64,000 bases of DNA from assembly GCA_023313575.1 (NCBI GenBank), contig JAJTTP010000002.1:1860001-1924000 (forward strand). The letters are read 5' to 3'. A model generated the notes under the pieces. The model did not search any database. It was not told the DNA's origin and saw only the letters and a list, made by a program, of their open reading frames with translations. The stretch is from Eutypella sp. D-1 (Eukaryota > Ascomycota > Sordariomycetes > Xylariales > Diatrypaceae). Of this stretch, positions 1 through 11,139 are shown piece after piece. Position 1 is the stretch's first letter. Each line of letters begins with the position of its first letter. A program made the translations under genes and the position numbers.

Positions 1-161
1 TGGATGATGGCGTCCTGGGCCTCGTCCGGCACCTGCCCGTTCTTGCTCGTGCGCTCGATCTTGTTGCCGACGGCGTACTTGGCGCTGTAGTTGATGCGCG
101 CGCCGAACACCTCCGCGGCCAGGAGGAAGACGGCGAAGAAAGCGATCTTGAGGTTGAACAT
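1..161 (-). CDS. Small secreted protein, 5' part only (cut by window edge)
   Basis: The reading frame opens at 161 in a good start context (CAAG before ATG) and runs open to the window edge, giving 53 complete residues. The first 20 residues (MFNLKIAFFAVFLLAAEVFG) form a textbook signal peptide with a probable cleavage site after AEVFG or GA. The mature part begins RINYSAKYAVGNKIERTSK and is polar. I do not recognise the family. The 5' leader holds a (CCAA)n microsatellite on the coding strand. Size, domain content and introns cannot be judged because the 3' part is outside the window. Confidence 0.6.
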   Translation of the reverse strand, partial: MFNLKIAFFAVFLLAAEVFGARINYSAKYAVGNKIERTSKNGQVPDEAQDAII

Positions 162-166
162 CTTGA

Positions 167-192
167 TGGTTGGTTGGTTGGTTGGTTGGTGG
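167..192. repeat. TTGG tetranucleotide microsatellite
   Basis: About six tandem copies of TTGG lie immediately upstream of the start codon of the secreted-protein gene at the left edge. They would be in its 5' leader or core promoter. Confidence 0.85.
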
Positions 193-1956
193 TGGATAGT
201 GAAAGAAGTGAGGTAAGAAGCTGCTTGTTTCTTGGTTGTGGTGGTTAGTGCTGGAATGTTCTTGTAACTGTGAGTGTAGATGGTCTTGTGAAGCTGTTGA
301 TGGGTTGTTCTGTCAAATGTCCTTTTCGTCGGGTCTGGCGATGCTTCTTATACTTTTTCTCCCTCGCTGTCTCAGCGGCAGCATGGTCTCCTCTCATGGT
401 CTCATCTTGATACGGTTCTGCCATCCAGTCCTTGCTTACATCTCGTCCCGTCGATCACCTCTTAGTGCTCAGCATACTTTGTCTTGGAATTGGCTTTTTT
501 TTCCTGCCGCAAATCGTTAGCATTATCTTGTCGACCCCTTTTTTCCCTCACGCTCCTCACCACTGAGGCCGGCAACCGGCACCCATCGTTAGCAGTCCCG
601 GGACAAGATCAGCGTAAGCGGCGCGTAGAAAGGTCCTCCTTGGCACGATAGCGGCGCCGCACGCGACGCCGATCTCCCAGCGGGTCCGCCCCGAGGCTCA
701 GCGTCATGGGGTAAGCAGAAGCATGTTGCACACCGCAGCACACGAGCTCGCCTTCCTAACTGGTACAGGTCGAATAAGCTTGGGTCACGTTTTTTTCCTT
801 TTCCAGCTACCGGCACTTTAGCTCGATCCATCGTACTATTCTATAGAAAAGTTCCTCACAGCAAGTTCCCGCACCTGGATAGCTAAGCTTCCTTTTACAG
901 CAGACCCGTTAGTCTTAGTCAGCTGGACTCAGTCCAAAAGGGCAGGCGAACTCGTATATGTTGAAAGCCCAGGAATCAGGAACGATCGCCTGTTGCCGAC
1001 GACCAGGATGACGATAATGCGACATCGGTACCAGTAACACGGTACTATCTGTCGGAGGCCAACCTAGTCATTTTTCCATTTTTTTCACACTGAAGTTCTG
1101 TAGAACTTCATAATCCAGCAGGGCATCACTAACACAGCTATAAGGCTAGATAGTACATTGAAGTTGTGTATTACCCATTCGCAATTCTAATGCGAAAATC
1201 CTTCGTTCCATTACATAGGAAACATTTCTGTTGATCACTTAGTAAGAAGGGCGGCAACAGTGTCGTTATCCACATAGCTAGCTAGAGCTAGAGCTATTGA
1301 ATGCACCTATTTTTGGGTTTAGCATTGCCTTGCGGGGCTTGTAGGGCTACCCGCCCCCACGATTTAATGATTTAGGCCGCCGGTCGGCACATCTTATACA
1401 CTGTCTAAGGTTAGCGGCGATATAGCCTAGTCCGGACCCTGAATTGGGCACACACGGTCAACTGAAGGCTAGAGGGCAAAGGACCATTACAGTCTAGGTA
1501 CCTATCAGGTAGGTGGATTAATATTCCCAGTACCGAAGTAAGCAGTCTAAAATATTATTGGAAGATAAACACCGCCAACTCTGCTCTATAGACTATTTCA
1601 AGATCCCATTATGATTTACCAAGACCTTCTAAGTAAAGGGGTAAAATGCAATACATACCTGATCTAAATCAGCAATAATATGGACGTCAGCACTTGCGAG
1701 TTTAGCGGTTTCTTGTCAATGATGCAATCGACCAGCGGTGTCAGACCAGTATAAGAGTGGCAGGCGTTTTCCTGTCCATAATTTACTGCCCCGTTTCAGT
1801 TTCCGAACCTCATCCGTCTACGAATTCTCTATTCTCAGAGTAGGCGACTGATACCTCAGATCACCTGGTCATTGTTATTCATTCATCCTCGTGCGTCTCC
1901 CACAGTCTTTTTTTAGAGAGCCAAGTTGATACTGTCATCTCGTTTTTGGAATCACT
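193..1956. other. Intergenic region, no supported gene
   Basis: This is the shared upstream region of the left-edge gene (-) and the 2EXR gene (+). Short ORFs at 236-520 and 589-831 have no recognisable protein features. The part from about 1080 to 1900 is AT-rich and includes a TAGGTACCTATCAGGTAGGT motif near 1495-1515, of the interspersed type seen elsewhere in the window. Confidence 0.6.
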
Positions 1957-2805
1957 ATGGCAGCATCGGCAGCCACGTTCCCTCTCTTCTCGAGCCTACC
2001 CCCGGAGTTGCGCGCCCAGATATGGTGTGCTTCTCTACCCTGCAAAGTTGGGCCGGCTTTGTATCTCTACAGGAAGGGGATCTGGAGCTCACGACATCTG
2101 AGGGAGGGCGATGAGGGCTACATGCCAGAGAACGACGAACTGAACCTCTGCTTGGAGTTCCGCCTCGACCTTCTCGACGATGTCCGGTTCGACGTACCCC
2201 TCTTATCAGTCAATCGCGAGGCTCGCGAATTCGGACTGGCTTGGGTCCGCGACCAGGGCGCCGAGATTCGCCCGCGCCAGGACGTGTCGTACCCTTCCAT
2301 CGTCCGGCCCTTTGATTTGGACCGCGATGCACTCTATGTCCCGCTCAACAAACAAGAAGACTTTGTCAAAGAGCCACTAGACCTGCAATTCGGTCCAGAT
2401 CTCGTGGATCGGATGCTCGACGTAAGGTGCCACCTGTATCGGCTTGCCGTACCAGAGGCACTGTTTCGGAATCGTTCTGATGCTGTCACGATGCTTCAAA
2501 TGGTATATCATGATTTCCCGAACGTCAAAGAGCTATTTGTCATTTTGGATCCGCAGCCAGTATTGCCGTCCGCGGATAGCGATCAGGCGACAACATGGCA
2601 TCATTGGTGGGAGTTCGAGTCTTCTACAGACGGTGCGCTCCTTTGGGATAACGACAGCAGCAGCTTCCACTACGATGACAAGTCTCCCGCATCTAAGGCT
2701 TTACATGATCTAACATTTCACGCGATTCAAGTATCAATACCCGATATAGTCCATGAGGGTATTACTACTTTTGAGATACGATCCGCTTCTATTCTTGTGG
2801 GATAA
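1957..2805 (+). CDS. 2EXR domain-containing protein
   Basis: A single-exon gene encoding 282 residues. The N-terminus carries the 2EXR signature seen in many filamentous-fungal proteins: FPLFSSLPPELRAQIW at about residues 8-23, a hydrophobic-start F-box-like motif. The second conserved block LLSVNREAREFGLAW lies near residues 84-98. The rest is acidic and unstructured-looking, with an aromatic stretch near the C-terminus. The molecular role of 2EXR proteins is not established; an F-box-like adaptor role is only inferred from the LPPELR similarity. I chose the ATG at 1957 because the 2EXR motif starts seven codons later. No signal peptide or membrane segment is visible. Confidence 0.8.
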   Translation: MAASAATFPLFSSLPPELRAQIWCASLPCKVGPALYLYRKGIWSSRHLREGDEGYMPENDELNLCLEFRLDLLDDVRFDVPLLSVNREAREFGLAWVRDQGAEIRPRQDVSYPSIVRPFDLDRDALYVPLNKQEDFVKEPLDLQFGPDLVDRMLDVRCHLYRLAVPEALFRNRSDAVTMLQMVYHDFPNVKELFVILDPQPVLPSADSDQATTWHHWWEFESSTDGALLWDNDSSSFHYDDKSPASKALHDLTFHAIQVSIPDIVHEGITTFEIRSASILVG

Positions 2806-3566
2806 AAGGAGGCTAACGTGGGCATTGTAAAAAATCATGTAACTACTTCGATAGAATGGCTCATAATACCCTAAGTTTGAGTATCAATTCTTCATTCAAC
2901 GAGCGCTTCAACGCGTACGCGGAGGGCGGATTCTGTGTCACGAAGCATAATTCTCACCTAAAGCCTGCTTAGGAACGCTTGCTCCACATAACTGGAATAG
3001 ACGTAGGGTGAAGCAACATTTATCCAATGACCAAGTGCCTAATTAACGAAGGAGATTTCGATCCTAAAAATCACCAAGTCCCCTGGCCAACAAGAGGAAA
3101 GAAAGGAGTAAAAAAAACTATAGATATGTACTTCCAGGTGTTGCTTAAGTCAGTCTTTCCGAATCGGGTTTAGCTAGGGGATGTCGGGGCGATACGTAAG
3201 TACAGAAGAAAATGGAGGCCGGCTATACATATCGCGGATGTTCGTTCACCAACTTGCCACTGATCAGGTTATTCCACATCCAATCCCCAATCGTCAGTAT
3301 AACCATATGTACGAGATGGATTGAAATGAACTATCACATTCACAGCACCAATTGCATGCTTTACACACATGCAGCCCCCGCATTGAGGCATTATCGGACA
3401 TGTCATTGGGAGTGTGAGCATCATGTTTCGTCTTCGCCAACCTAAACGCTGGGCCTATCGCTTGGACCGCTCTCCCCTTTCCTGCATTCCGTCATTTTAC
3501 GTTAGGCCATTCCCGCCTCGAATCAGTCCTCTGTCATGCAGGAGACATATCCACTTGGAGGGCATC
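2806..3566. other. Intergenic region, no supported gene
   Basis: An AT-rich spacer between two plus-strand genes. The frame of the downstream hydrolase is open back to 3414, but the hydrophobic anchor starts at the ATG at 3567, so the upstream extension is treated as 5' leader. Nothing else is recognisable. Confidence 0.5.
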
Positions 3567-4631
3567 ATGCTTGCTCCCGTGGTATTCGGCGGCCTGTTCG
3601 TGTCGCTTTGGACGTGGAAGTGCTTCATGATGGTCACGTTCCAGAACAAAATTATTTACATGCCCGGGCTGCCTCCGAATGCCCGCTGGGAGAAGATTTC
3701 TGATTACGTGCATCGCTGTGGTGGGCTACAGTGGCGGGAGGAGAGGGTCAGGGCTTCTGACGGTACCGATTTGGCACTTTGCGTGACGGACATGGACCTG
3801 GGCCGAGACCAGTCATGTGAGGCGCCGGATAGCATTTTCTATATCCTCTACTTCCAAGGTCCGCATGCAAGACTGCCCAGTTGAGATTTCTAGTGAGCTT
3901 ACTATTTGGTAGGCAATGCGTCTTCTATCCCGCCACGTCTTCCTGAATTGTCATCTGCCTTGAGCATGTTGAGACGGCACATGCAGCGCGAGCCGAAAAA
4001 GGTTCGATGCACATTTGTTTGTCTGAGCTACAGAGGCTATTGGACATCTAGGGGCCGCCCCAATGAGAAGGGACTGAGGCTTGACGCCGCCGCGGCTCTC
4101 AAAAGGGTTTCGGAAATGCATAGGAAATTTTGCGGGCCCGGGGCCCGATCAGGCATTAATCCAGGAAACGTGATACTTTGGGGACAGAGCATCGGCTCCG
4201 GCGTGGCGACTAATCTGGCAGCAGAACACCTCATGCCTGAGAATCTGCGTCTAGACTCTCTGGTTCTGGAAACCCCCTTCACGTCGATTCGCGCCATGTT
4301 GGAAGTCCTCTACCCCCAGAAATGGTTGCCTTACAAGTATCTGTGGCCTTTCCTACGTAACCATTTCGACAGCTGGGCTAATCTAGGGGTTATCTCCGAG
4401 AAATATGGGAAGTCTAAACTCCAGACCAAAATTCTCTTACTTGAGGCAGCCAAGGATGAGCTGGTGCCGGCCAAGCTCAGCCAGGAGCTGCACGAAAGGT
4501 GTCTCCAAGTACACCTCCCAGTAGAGAGGGTGGCCGTCAGCGGCGCATTTCACAATGATACCATGTTCAGAGCAGAGGGTCGGAGGAGCGTCGCAAACTT
4601 CGTTGCGCGCCAGATTACCACGTCAAGGTAG
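3567..4631 (+). CDS. bem46: Alpha/beta hydrolase, BEM46/ABHD13-like
   Basis: Two exons, 3567-3858 and 3913-4631, encode 336 residues. The protein starts with a hydrophobic anchor (MLAPVVFGGLFVSLWTW), then the NKIIYMPGLPP block typical of BEM46/ABHD13. After splicing the conserved oxyanion segment reads YFQGNASSIPPRL. The nucleophile elbow GQSIGSG is near residue 195, the acid is in AAKDELVP and the base in GAFHNDT, so the Ser-Asp-His triad is complete. Family members are membrane-associated serine hydrolases linked to polarity and cell-shape control in fungi; the substrate is unknown. The intron is 54 bp with a non-consensus donor (GTCCGC); the phase and the conserved YFxGNA motif support it. 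An alternative upstream start at 3414 would add 51 basic residues. Confidence 0.85.
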
Positions 4632-4786
4632 CATGAAGGCTATGTCTTGCACTACGGAATAGCGCCCCCAAGAGTCCTATGAAGCGAAAAAGTCATAGCC
4701 TCTACACAATTGCAAACATGAGATATCGAGATCAGCGTTTATGGTAATTCAGGAACGAAATGGGACATCTAAGAACTTCAACCGGC

Positions 4787-5761
4787 CTACTCATCATCTA
4801 TTAAAAGCGACGTCCAATCATCCCCAAGAATATTTTCCGGGGCAGCCGTCAGCTCAACCCGGATACCCATCGTCTCAAAAAGCGTACGGCTGATATGATC
4901 CATATACCTTCGCATGGCTATCTCTTTGTCCCTCTGGAGTTCATTTGACCAAATGCCACGTTCCCAAGCCATACTGGTGGCGGGGTTGAACGAGAGACCA
5001 GCCTCCTCCATCCGCCCCCACGGGTTGACGTTGCTACTCCCGCTCACCGGAACGTCAAAGTTCAGGGTCAGTCCGAACGTCGCGATGCCGTCTTCGAGTC
5101 GGATATGGATGTCCGCGATCTGACGGGGCTCCTTAAACGACGCGCTTACAACCCAAATGCCGGAGCCTGGCTCGAATTTGATGTTTCGACGCGCACGGAA
5201 CCCATCCAATGTGCGCAGGCACCCGGTGACGAGCTGGCCGATCCAGGACTCAATAGCTGACGCACTTAGATGCCGGAACTCCGATTTTCTCACGTCGATC
5301 ACTGGCCAGACCACAATCTGCCCCGGCCCAAAGTAGGTGCTTTTCGGCCGTGAGGGGCTCTCGACGACGTCCGGTATGCAGGTGTACTTGTCGAGCGTGC
5401 GCGGGCTGCGAACGCCGAGGCCGTCGTAGGGGTCTGATTTACCACGCCACGTATATGTCTCCTGCTCGCTTCTCAGTATTGCGGCCTGCTTATTGTCTAC
5501 GTTATGATTGGCGCCTGGCAGGAACCACCTATAAATGGGCGAGTTCCGCGTGTCCCGAAGGTCCGGCTTTCCCAGCATGTACATTGGGGCGGGCTCGAAC
5601 GCGAGCACCGTTAATGCCGGCTGCCTTTTCTGGGGCAGCTCCCTTAGCTTCTTCATCTGTTTGCGTATCCTCGCCTCCAGCGCCATCATCCGTGAATAGG
5701 TGATCATGTGTGGATCGGGCACCATGAGGCGGCAGTACCTGGATGTCGCCGCAGTCGCCAT
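4787..5761 (-). CDS. LipB-fold protein (octanoyltransferase-like), probable pseudoenzyme
   Basis: One exon, 324 residues. It follows the octanoyl-ACP:protein transferase (LipB) fold: strand ALTVLAFEPAPMYMLGKPD near 48-66, TYFGPGQIVVWPVIDV near 142-157, and the core FGLTLNFDVP...VNPWG near 227-245. True LipB uses a Lys (in KI-x-x-LG) and a Cys (in NPCG). Here the Lys position reads RQIADIH and the Cys motif reads NPWG. The conserved RGG, the His of T-x-HGPGQ and the His of FHGLALN are also changed. Catalysis by the LipB mechanism is therefore unlikely. No clear mitochondrial presequence is visible at the start MATAATSRYCRLMVPDPHM. It is convergent with the preceding hydrolase. The family call is firm; the inactive state is inferred from residue comparison. 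Confidence 0.75.
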   Translation of the reverse strand: MATAATSRYCRLMVPDPHMITYSRMMALEARIRKQMKKLRELPQKRQPALTVLAFEPAPMYMLGKPDLRDTRNSPIYRWFLPGANHNVDNKQAAILRSEQETYTWRGKSDPYDGLGVRSPRTLDKYTCIPDVVESPSRPKSTYFGPGQIVVWPVIDVRKSEFRHLSASAIESWIGQLVTGCLRTLDGFRARRNIKFEPGSGIWVVSASFKEPRQIADIHIRLEDGIATFGLTLNFDVPVSGSSNVNPWGRMEEAGLSFNPATSMAWERGIWSNELQRDKEIAMRRYMDHISRTLFETMGIRVELTAAPENILGDDWTSLLIDDE

Positions 5762-6729
5762 GGCGATGGGTATTTCACAATTCAGCCGTATCTCGATTAT
5801 TAGAGGGATGTAATCATTGCTAATCCGTTCACCGATTGCGATTAACTGGCAAGGCCTAGTGAGGAGATGGAGAGGGAGGCCTGCCCATGGGGGTGAGGCG
5901 AATCATGTAGGGGCGGCAATACACAACCTTTTATAAACTAGAAAATAGGTGTGCTCGTTGGGATCTACGGCTATAAGAGGAAGCCCGGCAGCTTAATTGC
6001 CTACTCCTCATGGAGGAAACAGTAAGGTAGTAGGCTCATCCAAGACAGCAGGGATGTCGCCAACCGCCTCGTGCGGGGCTCGGCGCCCGGGTGCTGAAGC
6101 TCGGGGACGAGGGGCAGGCGACCCAGCGAATCATAAAAAACCATGATGCGTGTTCCATGTCTGTTAGACGCAGTGCCCTCAACAGCAAATACAAGACCAA
6201 TCACATCTCGGGAATAATTGAACTCGGTTTGGTTGATGCACCGGCTCCTCGTTGCAGATACTGATGACGGACTTGAAGACATACTGTGTATAATAATCAT
6301 GTCTCGTGCGTTCACCAGCTCGACACTACACGCATAGGTATCGTTCCGACATCTAACAGGCAATGTGAAGTGGCTGAGCGGCCGGTCCATCTCGGCATCT
6401 CATTTGTATGCACGGTATGATCTACGAGTATAGCATGGAGGAGAATAACAAGAGCGGCAACTTATGTAACATCGCAAATTCATTCGATAGCATAACTAAC
6501 TCTACGCGAAATCATCGTCGATGCAAAGAAAATTGACTTTTTGACAAAACAACGCAGCAACACATTTCCGAAAAAACCACAATCCCACCTCCTTCCTGAT
6601 CTTTCAGGCGCCTTCAGCATGAAGCAGATCTCATACGAATAGATTCCTCCATATGTGTTACCTCACGTGAGGCGCTCTCTCGATGCTCGTTCATCAACCC
6701 TAAAACCGCCCGAATGCCTGTTGAAGGGA
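5762..6729. other. Spacer between LipB-like gene and Argonaute; one doubtful ORF
   Basis: This contains the LipB-like gene's promoter and the Argonaute 3' side. A minus-strand ORF at 6001-6390 (129 aa, ATG start) has no recognisable domain, signal peptide or membrane helix and is not called as a gene. A perfect 12-bp palindrome CCTCACGTGAGG (E-box core CACGTG) sits at 6661-6672, downstream of the Argonaute stop. Confidence 0.5.
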
Positions 6730-9700
6730 CTAGATGTAGAACATGGTGTCCTTGAGCTTGGCGTTGATATTGATCTTAGACTGCCACATCTGGTTTCTCT
6801 TTTGCTCTTCCTCTTCTTTGCTTCCACCACCACTGCTACCGCTGCCGCTGGTAACCGACGCGAGATCCGAAAGACCGCTGGGGTCAAACGCCTCGCGCAA
6901 GTAGCGACGGGCCCGCTCGCAGACAATGTCAGCGTAGTAGGCGGGCGTGCAGATGGAGACGGCGCGCGTAGCCCTTCCGAACACGTAGCACAGGCTCTGC
7001 GTGACCTGCTCCAGAGTATCTTCGACATTGCCGGAGCTGGATGCGCCACCGCCGCCACTACCACCCGCGAGAGGAAGTTTCAGAGCAGGGGCACCGCCTC
7101 GCTTCGGCTGCTGCGCCGCGTGACCCCCCTTGGCACGGCTTCTGAATATCTCGTCATGCACGACGAAGTAATGGGCGGGGCGAGCGGTGCCCTTGATGGC
7201 GGCATGGGCCTGAAGGAAAAAGTCCCAGTTGCGAGCCTCGGTGACTCCGCGGTCAACACAGGTTCCCGGTAGGCAGTTGGAACCGCGGTCCGCGCCATCC
7301 TCTGAGGTTGGATAGAACCGCGTGTGGTGGCGCTTGCCTACGACGACGACGGTGATTCGTGGCAGGCCTGCCTTGGTCTGGTCCGCCGGGTAGGTCTCGG
7401 CGCATGCTTTCTGCAGCAATGGCAGCTCATTTTCTAGAACCAACTGGTACTGTCCTTCCGAGACCCCGTCTCGGTACACCAGGATGTTCTCCGGGAATGA
7501 CATATGTCGGCCCTTCGTTCTCCAAAGATGGAGACGGGATTTGAGCATTGCCGTAAGATCGGATACTGCGAGATGATTCCGGTTAGTGGGATATTGTTTG
7601 CTTAGAACTATACGGGTACAAATGTTCAAGTAGAGAACGATGAAACCTACCCATTTCCGAGCGAGCTTTGCTTTGTATTGTCAAGACTGCAGGCCATTGT
7701 CCCATACGTCGATCGATGTTTGCAACCATTCCGGCGACGCTAGGGGCGTGCTCCGATGAGCCAGGAGATGGATGGGTCACGTCAATGCCAACAACCATGG
7801 TCTTGTCCTCATCAAGAATGCTTGGGCGCTGCGTCTTGACTTCTTGGTTATGCCCACCTAACTTAAGGTTGAACTTGAGAGCCAGGTTTCGGAAATACTG
7901 GTCCTGATTCTTGCATAGTTTGGAGCCCACAGCGCAAACCGTCGCCAGCCCAAACTCTACATCGCACAGTGTCTTGATGCGATCGTAGATATCCATTTTT
8001 TCTTTAGGAAGCACAACGAAAAGAAGGCTCAGTCCCTGAGAAGCACTTCTGAGTTGTTCAATGAGCCGCGGGTCGTTCTCGTCGGAAAACTGAACCTTCC
8101 TATGGTTGCCTTGCGACTGGATCCCTGTACCTGTCTCTTTCAACACGGCGGTAAACAATTTCAATGTCGTATTCAGCTCATCAGCGGTCCTGAAAGCATC
8201 AGGATATCCAGATACAGATATCATCAAGCATCCCCAGCTTTGAACTGAGCCCGGAGCGGAGAATTTCCGATTCATAGCATTCCACGCACCAGACGAGACC
8301 GAAGCGTCGACACTTTTATACTTGACCTGGGGTCCATTCAGGATACGCCCCTTTACAGTGATTAAGTCAAGCTTAGGTGAAATGCCGAATCGGGACTGTA
8401 TCAATCACGTCAGCATAGAGATAAAAAGATGAGGCGTTTCTTTTTCCTTTTTTTTGGGGGGAAGGGCGGGGGTCTCATACTAGCAACGGGTTAGCCTGTT
8501 GCGAAAGCCCAACTGTGCTGAATCCATCTTCCGTGACAAACTTCGCATTCTGCCAGGGCTCACGGACCGCATGACTGATCATAGCCTGGGATTGTTTCGG
8601 GTTCAATTTAGTACCGGCGACCTGGCCAGGCAACACATGGCAGACCTCTGGCGGGAGGTAGGAGGGATCCTGCTTAGTGGCAACGTTGACAACCGGTAGG
8701 TCAGGTCGTTTCAGCGTGATTCCATGGGCTTTTAAACTAAGTCAGTTGTTGAATCATACGGGTGAGAGGTTGGTCAGATAGGCCTACTTTGTTTGAAAAA
8801 TTCAAAGACGCTTATGTATTTACCAGGCGCCGAAGATGCCTGGCTGGCCGACTTGGTGGTCTTAGATCCCTTGCCTCCTTTGGCTTCTTTTCCACCAGTA
8901 GACGTCTTTTGCTCAAGCCAGAACTCGACATCTTTTGGACCAGCGCCATACCCGCTGATCTTAGGGGGGTGCAGCAACCCATGTCCATCTTTTGGCGTTG
9001 CTAGGCCAATGATGGTCTTCCTTTTGAGTATTTCCTGTCCTGATTTGTTCTTCTTCGGCTTCAGGTGCTTGGGGGTAATGCGAACCCCTTTGATAAATTT
9101 GCCCAGTTTGATCTTGTCCCGGGGCATAAACTCGTCCATCAGCATAACCAGGGGGCCTGGCTTGTAGAAGGCACCGTAGCTAACGTTCACATTGACGAGG
9201 ATCCTCGCGGTCGCAGCGCGTACGCTAGCAAAGAAACCACGGATGACTTGCAAACCATCACCGAGATCACGACGGCCATCATAATCGGTGCGCAGCGGGA
9301 AACTTCTGGCGGTGCCAATAGTTGCCAGGCCAGCGTTGGTCTTGGCGTAATGGTTAAGGAATATATTGAGGGCCTGGATAGTTGGCTGTGTCTCCACTTG
9401 ACTTGATGACAGCGTGGAGGATGTCAAGTAGTCGATCAGATTGCTGATAGGCAGGGTGTGCGTAAACTTAAGCTCGACCTTGTATGTCGTCGCGTTCGTC
9501 TTGGGTTCATCTTCTTGTTCGGCGCGATAAGGCATGGAGTAAATAATTCTTTCTCCAGCAGGCTGGGTGCCTTTGGTGCCTTCAGTGGGTTTGGGCACTG
9601 GAAGTTTCATGCGTGAGATCAGGGTCGACTTAAAATTGGTGACAAGGTGACTCCGGAGTTCGGCCAACTCAGGGAGGTCCAATAACAATCTCACTATTTG

Positions 9701-10181
9701 GACGAGCTTCTTCCCTACAGCCTCTGGTTTGACTTCGATTTCATAGCTGTAAAGCACTAGCTTGGGATCCACCACCAGCTGAACATAGTTTGCCCATAGC
9801 GTGACAGGTTTTCCCTCTGTTCCGAAGGCAGGACGCTGAGGGAATTTGTTGTTCAAGCTCAACTTTCCAAGGCTGAGGGCAGACTGTGTTGCGTTCTCGA
9901 TTTCGGTCACCTTGGGGTCTGGATTGGGAGGGGCGGGACTATGCGGTGATCTATAGCGTGTTAGTAGAGGCATCATATCAGATATACCAGATGTCATGAC
10001 CCGATAAGCCGAATACGTACCTGTAGACCTGGATATTCGATGTTTGAAATCCACCGCCTCGGCCTCCGCCGCCGCCACGGGCTCCACCACGCCCACCACC
10101 GCGACCTCCACCACGATCCCCACCGCGGCCACCTCCACGCCCTCCGCCACGTCCGGGGGGGAACCCACCACGGTTTGACAT
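6730..10181 (-). CDS. qde-2: Argonaute (QDE-2-like slicer), five exons
   Basis: Exons in coding order are 10181-10021, 9950-8788, 8728-8481, 8395-7651 and 7565-6730, giving 1050 residues; all phases agree. The N-terminal ~45 residues are RGG-type Gly/Arg repeats. An N/L1 region and a PAZ domain follow (KYISVFEFFKQT...PVVNV, about 435-460), then L2 and MID. The PIWI domain holds the slicer tetrad: Asp in VVGIDVTHP (~727), Glu in KARSEM, Asp in LVYRDGVSEGQ (~804) and His in RPAHYFVV (~902). It ends MFYI, the usual Argonaute C-terminus. Fungal QDE-2 binds small RNAs in quelling and antiviral RNA silencing. A Gly/Ser/Lys-rich insert follows the catalytic His region. The four introns are 59-85 bp. 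The nearest orthologue was not checked. Confidence 0.93.
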
Positions 10182-11118
10182 TATCGGCGAAGTTTCCGAT
10201 CGATGCTAGCTTGAGATAGGCTTTTTGCAAGCAACTTCAATACTACCCACACGGATGAAACTTGCTGTATCTGTGATGCTATATGTAAGGATGTAGGGCG
10301 TTGTAGGCAGAAAGAGAAAAAACCAGAACCGATGGTGTATTTGGGGGGTCTTTTAAAGCAAGGCTTCTGTTTCGCAACTTGTGAGTCAGGCTGTGTGCAA
10401 GCCACGTCGTCGTAGTGCAAGCCTTGCAATTTTAGTCTTCTGCGGGAGGCCCTCCAGGGCTGAGACATACGCACTCATATGCACGTATGATTCACATCAG
10501 TACATGACCAGCAGCACTACCATACCATACCATTCATTGACGTGGTCGACCAAGTCAACCTGCCGTCTCTGTACGCGATTCGCTGCGCTCTGACTTGGGT
10601 TATGGGATTGGATAGATGAGCGTCGGGCCCTAATAAGCTTTTCCGGTAGTAAATATCCCTGGCAACTGGTGCTGGCGAAGCCGGCAGTAATGGTAATTAG
10701 GATGATCTTATATGATCTCCTATACTTACACTATTGGTGGAAAGGGTTATATCTCCCCCTACGAGTAAGACCGGCAGTGATAAAGAGCATCTGATTTTCA
10801 CTTGGATAATATAATATGTGACGAGGTTAAGAATGTGATGATGACCTTGGCCAAGTCAATGCAATCCTACCTTTTGTTGAATTTCAGCTGAGGCAGACTG
10901 TTGCTGCTATCGATCATTGAATACGTAGATCCTACCCGTGAAACACCTGCCTGGGTACGTTTAGTGGTAAGTTCCGACGTTGCCCAGGTGTATCCGTACT
11001 TTTGTGAAAGTGCAAGATGAGGAAGTGGATGCAGGGCGGGTAGGGTAGGTAAACTAGAGGATAGCCCCACAACGGGCAGAGCGGGGCATCTTTACAACGT
11101 GCTTACCCTGGGAAGTAT

Positions 11119-11139
11119 CTACCTACCTAGGTAGGTACT
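11119..11139. repeat. Palindromic CTACCTACCTAGGTAGGTAC motif
   Basis: A near-perfect palindrome centred on CCTAGG. Variants of the same motif recur at about 1495, 11296, 24950, 45090, 53570 and 53670, always between genes. Confidence 0.75.

Noticed and set aside
6001..6390. Minus-strand ORF of 129 codons between the LipB-like and Argonaute genes
   Set aside because: It has an ATG start but no motif, signal peptide or homologous block I recognise; kept as a note only.
6655..7272. Plus-strand ORF of 205 codons opposite the Argonaute 3' exon
   Set aside because: It is the antisense shadow of a GC-rich, clearly coding PIWI exon and has no domain of its own.
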